A stretch of DNA of 64,000 nt from Poecilobothrus nobilitatus (Eukaryota > Arthropoda > Insecta > Diptera > Dolichopodidae), in the NCBI GenBank assembly GCA_947095535.1, contig OX352773.1, positions 4,960,001-5,024,000 on the forward strand, read 5' to 3'. Of the stretch, positions 14,301 to 24,736 are shown piece after piece (the first letter of the stretch is position 1; each line of letters starts with the position of its first letter). The translations under genes were made by a program, and so were the position numbers. The notes beneath the pieces were generated by a model that ran no database searches, was not told the origin of the DNA, and worked only from the letters and a program-made list of their open reading frames with translations.

Positions 14301-15947
14301 CCAGTTAATTTACTGGGATTAGTTTGTAAGATCTGTTCATATACCTTCCCTTGTTTTTTTTTTTTTTTGCTTAAAAAAGATAAAATAATTTAAAATTTTA
14401 ATCAATATCTTTTGAATTTCATATTTTAGAATTCAATATCATAAGTGGAAGAGATATGCTAGAACTTGAATAAATATTTGTGAAAAATAAAATATAATTA
14501 AATTCAAAACTTTATATATATTTATATAATTTATTTTATACAATTAATTTTTGTTTTTTTTTTTCTTTTCATACAATTTAAACCACAAAAATTTAACATT
14601 ACTTTTATATATAATTTTTTTTTTTTTTTAATACATACATATTATATATATATTTAAATATTATAATAGTATAATAAATTTTTAAGTCTATTTTAAAATG
14701 TACATATATGGTAGATATTTTCCTATATTATTTTCTACATTTTGTTTTTAAATATAGTTTTGTAATTTATAATTGATTTTAATGCTGTGATTTTAATGAC
14801 TTGTTTGAATAAAGGAATTGGAAACAAATAAAATACTAATTAATTAATCAATTGTAAAACAGTTTATTTATTTATTTTTAACAATTTTTCGTATTAACAC
14901 ATAAATTTGCTTCGATATCGAATTATTTATATTTTTGGAAAAATTGCTTTAAATTATGTAGTTCATTCATTTGTATTTTTAAGACATACATTTTAATTTG
15001 TAAATGACAGTAGATAATTTAAATTTCATTTAACAATTTTGAAGAAAATGTGCTTTTTTACAAAATATATATATATACATAATATAATATATATAGATAT
15101 TACATATATATACATAAATGAAAAGTATTTAATAATTAATTTGTTATAATTTAATATCACCAAAAATAACAAATTATAAATTTAGAATTTTTGAACTCAA
15201 AGTTTTATTTTTAATTTTAACTGGAAAAAACAAAAAAAATTTATTAAACCTACTGTCATTTGTTTTTTTTTTTTTTTTAAATACATTTTTTTTTTTATTC
15301 TTTTCAGAAATATAATTTTAATATCGATTTGATTTTCTACTTATTGTCATTTAATATTCAAATAAATACGTTTTGTTATTTAAATTCAAATAATATTGAA
15401 ATGCATTTTCAAATCACTTTTTTTAAATGTTAAAAAAAATTTTTTCTTTATATATAATACAAATTTAATATTTAACATTTCAAAATGTTTAATTGCATAA
15501 AAAACAACAATTTATAAAGTGTGATTTTAATTTATATTGCTTTCGAACGGATTCTAATATAATATTATAGTAAATTTAATTACAAATAAGTTTATATTAA
15601 ATATGTAGTTTATTATTTTAATTTATTTATTTGCAGAACTGATATACAGAATAATAAGATTATTTATACATTTAAAAAGAATAACATAACAATTAGAAAC
15701 AATTAAAAAATATTTTAAACAAGTTTGTTTTAATAATAATCTTTTTTTTTTAGCTTAATATTAGTAACATAATTCAATTAATTTATTAGTCTATATTTAA
15801 ACTTTCACCGCATTTAAAAACATCTTTTATTTTCATCATAGATAAAATAAAAAAAATCAACAACGCAAATCCAATAATATTAAGAGATATCTAAATTTGA
15901 TTACGAATTAAAAATTATTGGAATTATTTTTTTTTTATTTCTACACC
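8378..15947. other. A/T-rich intergenic region between FAR and TTC7
   Basis: This 7.5-kb stretch lies between two 3' ends (convergent FAR and TTC7), so it must hold both 3' UTRs and polyadenylation sites. Many AATAAA-like strings occur by composition alone, and I cannot choose one. The rest is dense runs of A or T, (AT)n arrays such as 11589-11610 and 12259-12280, and one imperfect duplication at 13757-13803. The open frames here encode Lys/Asn/Phe/Ile-rich low-complexity peptides and are not supported as genes. Confidence 0.8.
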
Positions 15948-18900
15948 TCATTCGAATGTCAGTGCTATTGAGGTAAATGGAAGTACGGGGCACGATGGTT
16001 CTAATTGTAAGGCAGTTGCCATACAGTCAGCAGAGGCAGTGTAATCACCAAGTGTTTCCATAACTTTACCTAAACTAAACCTTAAAAACGAACAAATTAT
16101 CAAGTTTAATAAGATTTTAAATATAACTGACAAGTAAAATTAATATTACCATATTTTTGGACAATTTGGATCTAATTTTGCAGCGTCTTTTAACATTTTT
16201 TCTGCTAATCTTGGTTCACCTAATATATGATGTGTTTCACCTAAATATCTTAAAGCATCTGTATGGCATGGATTAGCTGCTACTGCATTCAAAAAACATT
16301 GTTTAGCATCTGCCCATTGAGATAAATAAACGTATACTTGACCCCGCTAACCATTAATAAACAAATTTTCAATAAATAAAGAAATCAAAAATTAAAATAA
16401 TTTAAATTGTTATAATTACCATAAACATAATTTGATGAGATAAGGGATAAATTTGTGAAGCTTCGAGTATACAATTAAGTGCCTCATTAGGTTGATCAAT
16501 AGCTAAATAAATGTCAGCTAGCAACAACCATATCTAGAATATTTATAGCAAAAAAAAAATTATGTTAAATTTAATTAATTTTTTGTATTACCACCTTTAA
16601 TTGGATCATCCAAGCTCTTTGTGGACCCGGTCTTGGATTAAATGAGCTTAAAGAGCTTGCTACTTCACTTAAAGCTTGTTCTACACGGGATACTGCTGCT
16701 ACTGAAGCTGCATAAACAGAATCTACAAAAAGTAAAATAAAATTTAAAAAAATATATTAAATTTTTTAATATTTTACTTGAATCTCTATCGGACAACTGT
16801 GATGAGTGTTGTATTTGGACGAGACTTCTAGTGTCAGATTGCCTCTCTCCAACGTCATTTTCATTACCAGTACAATTCGCTTGAGCTTCATATGCATCTC
16901 TCCATAATGAAAACATTTTTTGAACTGTTATTAAAGCAGTTTCCGGGTCATATAAATATAATTGAAGGTGGGCTTTAACATGTAGTAGATTCAAATTTTC
17001 TGGAAACTCTTCAAGGGCATCTTCAACAACTGATAATGCTTCACGAGGACGTCGATTTGCTGTTAAAAGTAAACTAAATAAATGTAAACTAGGTGCATGT
17101 TCAGTACGTAAATTGAGAGCATTTCGTGTATGAATTAACGCTTCACTAATATTATAATTCAACGCATATTGTAACGCTAAATAGTATTCAGCTAAATGAT
17201 CATTTGAATCATTTTGTACAGCTTTTTCTAGAGTTTCTAGTGCTAGTGCACTATATTTTTCCCGTTCTGACTTTAAACTTGCATTTACGGCATTTTGTTG
17301 TAATCCTATTCCAACATAAAGTTGTGCTCGCGATGGCCGTAAACCTTTTACTTCTTTTGAAAAAGCTTGTTCAGCATGTTGTAAACCTTTTTGTATTAAA
17401 CCTAAATGCTCATAACATAATCTGGCTGATAATAAACATAAAACGGGGTCATTAGGAGCTAATTTTGACGATTCTTGCAAAGCTCTAATAGCATGAGAAT
17501 GACGATTTAATGAAACTAAACTAAGGGAATATTGTCGCCATATATGTTGTTCAGAAAATGTAAATTTTAAAGATTTTTCAAAAGAATCATGTAATAAATT
17601 AATTAAGTTCCAGCGAACTGTTGCTAATGTCAAAAGATCATATACTGCTGTCGCATTACCCAGAGCATGATGTCGTGCTACTCTAAATTCTGGACTCTGT
17701 GAAAGAACAGCATCTCTTACAGCTAATGATTCTGATATTAATAAAAGTAAAATGGTTTCTTCATGCTGATTTTTCGGTATAAAGAAATTCCGACCCGAAT
17801 ATTTAGTTGGTTTCCATAGCTTTTTTGATGTACCGGATTTTGATGAAGGTAAGTTTATCGGTGGGGTATAAATCGTTCCAGAAACACCACGTAATAATAC
17901 TTCGGCTTTAAATTTAAAAATAAAGTTAATTATAAAAATAATAATAAGATATGTACAAAAATTTACCTAATTGACGAGCTAATGTAAGTCTTAAAGATTG
18001 AGTAGTACGAGTCTCAACCGCATTCAACATTGTACGATATCTTTCAATAGCTTCTTGAAGTTTTCCTGTTTTAATAAGTACAATAGGAGCACGTTGTAGG
18101 GCTGTTTCTAAAATTGCCCCCATTCGACGTGTTGCTGAAGTTTCATTTCCCGATAAAATTGGTTGAACCATATCTTGTTGTTGAAGGTAAAGTAAACCTA
18201 AATCTGTTGCACGCTCAAAACATGTTATCTTAAATAGTTTAAAATTTGATTATATTTATAGTGTCAAAAAAAATGTATACCATTTCAGCTTCTTTTTCAG
18301 CTTTTTTAAATTTTGATGATGCTTTTGACCCTTGATTTTCTAAACAAAGTCCTTTAATAGCATATGATTCAGCTAGTATTTTCAAGCTACGCCTAAAAAA
18401 TAAATACAAATTTATACTATTCAATGGTTTTTACACTACATTATTCACTTACAAGGTTAATTCCTTCTCAGATAAATTGTTTAGTTCAGCTTTAATGAAA
18501 TTTTCTAAACTCTCTTCGTAATGGCCACATGCATAACATAATTTAGCTAAAAGTAAATATGCATCCAATGCTATGCCAGCACGCCTTCCATCCTCCCCAG
18601 TGACCAAACTTAAACATTGCCTAGATTCCTGTAAGCCCGATTTAGCCTTTGTAAAATTGGTTTCCACTGGATCATTTTCTTCTAAATAACTTTCTAAGCG
18701 TCCTTCTCCAATTAAAAAATTTGCAAGACATTCTAGAAATTGTAAATTAGACAGAGTGAGAATTCAACAAACATAGAAGAAATTTCTTAAAAGTGAACAA
18801 AATAGAGATTCTAATAATTTACTCGAAATAAAACTAACGTCTTCCATATTTTCCTCAAAAAACATCTACCATTAACCTGATATGTATACATAATTGAATT

Positions 18901-19140
18901 AGAATTAATTAAATGTCAAAAAAAAAACTATATTCAAATTTTATATCGAATCAAAAAAAAGGTTGTATATTTACAGCCATAACTAAATTTTTGTCAAGCA
19001 TATTCTTTATTCTTACCACAATTCGGTGAAGTAACTTTTAGTTCTTCTGCTAGCTCAATTACTTTTTGCCATTTTCCTTCACTTCTACAACTCTCGATCA
19101 ATGCTTCAACTTTACTTGTATTTCGAATTCGATTGGTCAT
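15948..19140 (-). CDS. TTC7: Tetratricopeptide repeat protein 7 (TTC7), complete
   Basis: TTC7 is a scaffold of the PI4KIII-alpha complex. With EFR3 and hyccin/FAM126 it brings the kinase to the plasma membrane to make PI4P. Nine exons read on the minus strand: 19140-19017, 18732-18453, 18392-18281, 18228-17967, 17905-16778, 16722-16592, 16533-16420, 16346-16150, 16080-15948. They total 2481 nt, giving 826 residues, close to the roughly 840 of vertebrate TTC7. All junctions are GT-AG and keep frame. Diagnostic blocks are the N-terminal RNTSKVEALIESCRSEGKW, the central EVLLRGVSGTIYTPP, then KYSGRNFFIPKN and ETILLLLISESLAVRDAVL (from about residue 260). TPR helices follow, including LHLFSLLLTANRRPREALSV and the C-terminal FSLGKVMETLGDYTASADCM. 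The start ATG at 19140 gives the family's expected N-terminus. The gene is divergent from CRTC. Confidence 0.96.
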
Positions 19141-22100
19141 TTTGATTAAATCAGTTATCCGAGGCTGATTATGTAAATTTTAAATAAAAAATTTAAATAT
19201 CTTTTTACAAAACCGAACATTACTCACAATTCACATACCAGCTAATTCTCTTATTCTGTAAATGTCATTTTCTTCATTCTTGCAAAAATAAATGACAGCC
19301 CAAAAAAAAATTTTGTAGCTCAAATTTAGTTCAGTCGGACGGATAAATATCAAATGTCTTAATTGCTCATTTGCTTTTTGTATAATTTGAATTTTTGTTT
19401 TAAAAAGAAAATTTATTAATAAGAAAATGGTAAGTTTTTACTGTTAAATGTTATAAAGAGATGTGTTTTTGTTTTTTATTCGTGTTCAGACTTCAGATTG
19501 TTCAATATAAATGTGATTTCATAATTTTTTTTGTTCATTCAGACTAGTTAGTTTAATTTTTTTGATAGGATTAAAGTATTTCCAACAAAAGAAAATTTTG
19601 AAATTTATTAATTTTTCTCAACTATTTGACAAGTATAGCATTTTTAAATCTTAACAACAACTAATCCGAATGTTTAATAAATTAACATAAAGAAATATGT
19701 AAATGAGTTTCTGTAAAGCAAAGCTTTGCAGTATTTTATTAATTAACATTTATATAGTGAAATTTAATTTGTGATTCAATCGAACGATAAAGAAAAAAAT
19801 CTTCATGTTTCTTATTGCGGTTAAATTATTAAAATTTAATTTCAGATTTTAAAACTTTAATCGATCCACGGATTGAAATAGAAAACAAGTAAAAATAAAA
19901 TTAGAACTAACTACCGATTTTGTTAGATAAAGTAAGATTATTCGACTAGTTTTAATAGATGATTTTATAGTTAATAAAACTTCAGCATACATTGTATGTC
20001 TAAAGATTTCCACCAAACTTTAACTTAATTGCGATAATTCATTAATTTTAATTAGATTATCGCAATTTTTTTAAGCCTTTGCTGCATTTTATTTCGTTAA
20101 TATACTTTTCATAGATTTCAAAATTTAAATTAAGTAATTTCTAGTGACTACCAACCGAGTTTAAATTGCGAAATAGGATAACATTAAGTTAACTAAGGGT
20201 ATATTAAAAATATATTGTTTAATATTTTAATTTAAATTTTTGTTTATAATTGAATTCACGTTGTAAAATAATAAAACATAAATACTTCACCTATCAAAAC
20301 TGTACCTAAATAGATTTTTGACAGTTCTTTTAGAAGTGACATTATTGAGGGTTTCTGCGTGCAAGAGATAAAAATAAACCAAAGCTCGCACTTTCATAAG
20401 TTGATTGAAATTTTTTGTGAATTTTTCAAGAAATCTATTGATCAAAACATAAAAATATATTTTATAATAACAAATATTATTGTTTTAGAAATCAAAAGTG
20501 TCTATAATAATTTTTATATCGGTTTAATAGAGTTATAATTGTGTTAAAGTTTAGAAAAAAAAAATATATATATATATATTTTTTTTTGAGAATTCGAATC
20601 TCATAAAGTTCTTTCCGTCGTATTTTCAACACATAGCTAGATTGACACATAAAATTTTTTTATAACACAAGTTCAAGAAAAATGAATGATTTTTATTAAA
20701 AAATTGATAATATCTTTTATTAAGTGTGATATGTAGGACGTAATTATCGCTATTATTATTAAAATAAGTTATGCAAAATAGTTTCAATTATTTGTTAACA
20801 AAAAAATTCAATATGATCTAATTCGAAATTGCAAAAGACAAAAAAAGGAACCAAAACGAAGTTTTTGAGCGAATGACAAGACATTCATTTAGCTACAAAA
20901 GCAAAAAAAATCACCTTAAAAGTAGAAAAGAATGATATGTGAGTAAAAATATTTTGTTTTTATTATTTTAGTAAGTCAAATTTAATAAAGAAGAACAGGT
21001 TAAAAGATACATATAAAATGTAGAAATTCAAGTTTTTTGTATTTTTTTTCTTTTAAAAAACCAGAAATATCGAGATTATGATTTTATTTTTAGGATTCGA
21101 AGAAAATATATTCCTAAAATACACATTCCAATTTGATATTTTCCTTAAAAGAAAAAACCAGATGAAGTATAAATTGATGATTTCTGATAACAAATTCATA
21201 ATTTGAATAAAGAACAGACCTAATGGCGCATAGTTCCAATGCCAACTTAAATTTTGTTTACAAGAAAAATTGCGCGATTGTCCAATTGTTTAAAAACCTT
21301 TGTTTGTTGATTACTAATTGAAAGTTTAACCGTATTAACAAAAAAATATAAGAAACGTATACATACATATATATATAAATATGTGCTACAGAATATTAAT
21401 TTTATGCCTAGATTCAAAACAAAAAAATTATATTTTAATGTTGTTCAATTTGTATACATTAAATTTGAAACTATTCTGAGTAAAATGTAGGATTGATTTG
21501 GCGCCACGTCACCTTTAACTATGTTAAATATCCTTTCGTATTTTTAATTTTTGTTTTAATTAAAAAAAATATTGAATTAACATTTTTTAAAAAATATTTA
21601 ATCAATGGAAAGCTATAAAGTTTTAGTATAGCAATAAATATTCTAAAAGAAAATATTTATATTTTGAATTTATAATTGGATTTCTTTTACCATGTTAAGT
21701 TAAATTTTATGATTGATAATATAAATTTTTAAAGCTTTAGAACTTTGAAAATCTATTTTAAGCAAATATAATATAAAATTTTTGTAAAAACTAAAGTTCC
21801 TACTAAAGATTTCCGGACCATATTAATTATTCATTAATGAGGAATGTTACAGTTAGCTTCAAAAATTAAAGAAAAAGAACCAAATACAATAAATTCCAAG
21901 TCGAAATTTCTATTCAATTGTAATGTGGTTTGAACTGTGGATTTTATTCAATTGCGTTCATTTTTATTATACATTTTAATAGTTTTTAAAATTAGATGTT
22001 TTTTGACTTTGACAGATCTAGGGTTAGAAGGGTTTTGAAATTTAGATAAATAAACAAAACCTGCAAGTGTATGACTTCAAATTTTACAAGTATTTTCTTT

Positions 22101-22795
22101 TAATTCATTTTTAATTACTTATTCTTAGGTTCACGAACTGAATTTTAAGAAAAGAATCTCTTACATCGAAAAAAGTTGACGAACTAGAATGTAGACAAAA
22201 GCTGTGTTCAATAAACTGGTAAAATTTATTGGAAAACTACTGGAAATAATTGAAAGCAAATCTTGAAACGGTAAATTACAATTATTATTTATTTAAATTT
22301 GCTTTTATACAGTAAAACTATTTATATATAAAATAAACTTAGTATATATTTATTTAATTAAACATTTAATAAATATATGAATGTTAAAAGAACATATTAT
22401 TGTAATTTTCCTATTTATATAACAATATCTGACAATAAAAATACAATTTTATAATAATTTAGTCTTTTTATATTTTAGATTAACTAAATGGGATATTTTG
22501 AATTGATGTTGTATCGATTATTTGATAAAATTATTACAAACTAGTCAAAACCGAATTAATTTAATCTAGTTTCATAGTAGATCATTAATCTGGAATCATA
22601 GTAACTTATCTTTTATTAATGAAAAAATCAAATGTAATGTTACGAAATTGAATCTTAATCGTTTAAATCAAAGAAAATTGTCAATCAAATGGTTTATTTC
22701 TTTTATTTAACAAAAATTATACAGAATTAAAATAGAAAATTAACGCACACAACGAGGATTAGAAAGAATTTAGAAAATAAAATAAATTTTAAAAA
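19141..22795. promoter_or_regulatory. Intergenic region between divergent TTC7 and CRTC
   Basis: This 3.65-kb region lies between two opposing start codons and must contain the 5' UTRs and promoters of both genes. On the plus strand a good donor (AAATG|GTAAGT) sits at about 19429 and an AG acceptor lies about 20 nt upstream of the CRTC ATG. They could bound an untranslated CRTC leader intron, but this is inference. A perfect 11-bp hairpin lies at 20028-20066. No TATA box or other core element could be assigned among the A/T-rich sequence, and no coding exon was seen. Confidence 0.45.
20028..20066. repeat. Short perfect inverted repeat (11-bp arms)
   Basis: ATTGCGATAAT at 20028-20038 is matched by its exact complement at 20056-20066 across a 17-nt spacer, in the TTC7/CRTC intergenic region. 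It could be a hairpin, a paired protein-binding site or a fragment of a small element. Confidence 0.7.
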
Positions 22796-24736
22796 ATGGC
22801 TAATCCAAGAAAATTTAGTGAGAAAATTGCTTTGCAAAAGCAAAAGGAAGCTGAAGGCACAGCTGAATTTGAAAAAATAATGAGAGAAGTTACTGATGCA
22901 AAAGGTGGTGGAGTTTCAGATGAAAATCGAACCTCTTCATCAAATGCTTGTATAAATGTACAGACTGTTGGTACTGGTCCTTATAGAGAATCTAGAGGAA
23001 GAAGCGTTGGTGTAGGACCAATACGTAGAACGTCAGAAAGAAAAGTTGACACATCTCCTTATGGTGGTGCCTATCTTTTACCGCCCAGTAATGATTTTCG
23101 TCGAGTAAAATCAGATCCTGCAATTCATAATAGTTTACAATTTATACGTGATGATTCAAAAGGACAGTTAACACCAGGTAGCGGCAATAGCAATATGAAT
23201 TCAATGGAAAAATTACAACAATCACCAAATCATACAAATAATATTAAAATACAAAACATTGGAACAAATGTTCACCCGGCCGCATATCCGTCAAAAATAG
23301 GTTCAGCTTTTAATATAAGGCAAGGTTCAACAAATTTACTAGCCAGTCCATTTTTTCCAGACAATCCACTATCAGTATCTCTAGCTAATACTGCTTCACT
23401 ACCAGATTTAACATCAGTGCATTTTATGCCGAAAGATAATGTAAATAATAAAGATCCATGTGGAGTAGGTGGGGGAGGTGGTGGTGATATATCTAATAAC
23501 AGTACTTACAGTCCAAGTCCAACAACATCACCAGCTACTTTATCACCACATTCAGTACCACCAAATAGGCACCAATATTCTCCTATGTACAATATTAACA
23601 ATCGTAACACATATAGTCCAACGCATTTTATTAATCAACAAGAAACAATATCTAGTGGCGGTATTGGAAATGGCGGATATAATGCACATCAACCTCCAAT
23701 AGCAATGGATCAAACATCACATCTCCCTTTTACAAATATGCCAGGACTAGTACATAATCAACAACAACAACAACAACAACAACAGCAGCAGCAGCAACAA
23801 CAACAGCAACAACAACAACAGCAACAGCAGCAACAACAACAGTCACATCAACAACAATGTAAAAATTTTAATAATCTTATAGGTAATAATACAATGCATA
23901 ATTCACATGGTCAATTGCCATCATTTGGCATTTCAAATCAAATTAGCAGTTCTACAACAGAATATAGAAATCCACAAAGTCGACCAAGTCCTGGTTCAAG
24001 TCCTGGATTTGTTCATGCATCGCAATCTTTTCCAGGTTGCGAATCAAATCCAAATTCACCATTAAGTCCAGAATCTGTTAACGATAATACTAATAAATAC
24101 AATCACAATGCAATTGATTCATCGCCATCATCAAATTACCAAAGCCAACAACAGCAAAATAATGACACGAATAATTTTAATCAACAAATAACTCATTTTC
24201 AACATATTTCATTGTTGGATAATAGTAGTTCGGAAACAACAAATTTAACAAATGCACAACATGCACAAAATATTTATCAACAATTAAATAGCAATGAATA
24301 TGAAAAACAAACACAACATCAACATCAACAGCAGCAACAACAACAACAATCAATGCTAAGTTCTCAACAACAACATCGTATAGGTCAATCAAGTCAAATG
24401 ATAGGTGGTGGATGCAATATAAGTAACAATGGTAGTAACAGTGGTAATAATCAATTTAATTTAACGTTGGGAAATTTAGATGTTTCTGAAAATGAATGTG
24501 ATAGAGAACTATCTCAAAATAATAATTATAATTCAACGGTAAGTACTCCAGCAAGAATTCCAGAAATAGTTTTTACAGATTTTTCATCGAGTAATCAAGA
24601 TTTTACTCGAGAAATATTTGCATCGTTAGATTTAGAACTGACTCCAATAGATGTTGAAGGACTTGAAATGATATCTAATAATTCAACTATGACAGATCAA
24701 ATGACCGAAGACAGTTTTCGTGAAGAACTTAATTAA
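22796..24736 (+). CDS. Crtc: CREB-regulated transcription coactivator (CRTC/TORC)
   Basis: CRTC coactivates CREB. When SIK kinases phosphorylate it, 14-3-3 holds it in the cytoplasm; calcineurin or cAMP signals free it to enter the nucleus. The 646-residue frame is uninterrupted. The N-terminal CREB-binding block MANPRKFSEKIALQKQKEAE (1-20) and its helix to about residue 32 are clear. RGRSVGVGPIRRTSERKVDTSPYGG (67-91) and RRVKSDPAIHNSL (102-114) are the conserved regulatory region, with Ser106 the likely SIK site. A 28-glutamine run occupies residues 322-349, with a second Gln/His-rich stretch near 505-525. The C-terminal activation region runs from about TPARIPEIVFTDF to EELN. An in-frame TAA six bases upstream supports the ATG. 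The whole coding region is one exon, which is unusual because vertebrate CRTC genes have many exons. Confidence 0.96.
   Translation: MANPRKFSEKIALQKQKEAEGTAEFEKIMREVTDAKGGGVSDENRTSSSNACINVQTVGTGPYRESRGRSVGVGPIRRTSERKVDTSPYGGAYLLPPSNDFRRVKSDPAIHNSLQFIRDDSKGQLTPGSGNSNMNSMEKLQQSPNHTNNIKIQNIGTNVHPAAYPSKIGSAFNIRQGSTNLLASPFFPDNPLSVSLANTASLPDLTSVHFMPKDNVNNKDPCGVGGGGGGDISNNSTYSPSPTTSPATLSPHSVPPNRHQYSPMYNINNRNTYSPTHFINQQETISSGGIGNGGYNAHQPPIAMDQTSHLPFTNMPGLVHNQQQQQQQQQQQQQQQQQQQQQQQQQQQQSHQQQCKNFNNLIGNNTMHNSHGQLPSFGISNQISSSTTEYRNPQSRPSPGSSPGFVHASQSFPGCESNPNSPLSPESVNDNTNKYNHNAIDSSPSSNYQSQQQQNNDTNNFNQQITHFQHISLLDNSSSETTNLTNAQHAQNIYQQLNSNEYEKQTQHQHQQQQQQQQSMLSSQQQHRIGQSSQMIGGGCNISNNGSNSGNNQFNLTLGNLDVSENECDRELSQNNNYNSTVSTPARIPEIVFTDFSSSNQDFTREIFASLDLELTPIDVEGLEMISNNSTMTDQMTEDSFREELN
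23759..23842 (+). repeat. CAA/CAG polyglutamine tract in CRTC
   Basis: Twenty-eight consecutive glutamine codons, a mix of CAA and CAG, encode the long polyQ tract. The interrupted codon pattern argues against pure slippage. The tract lies in the disordered central part of CRTC and probably varies in length between individuals or species. Confidence 0.95.

Noticed and set aside
17204..17455. Plus-strand 83-codon open frame
   Set aside because: It is antisense to the largest TTC7 exon and has no independent support.
24177..24392. Minus-strand 71-codon open frame with valine-rich repeat
   Set aside because: It is the reverse reading of the glutamine-rich part of CRTC.
24539..24578. GTAAGT...TTTTACAG as a possible intron in CRTC
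   Set aside because: Only 40 nt, not a multiple of three, and it would remove part of the conserved C-terminal region.
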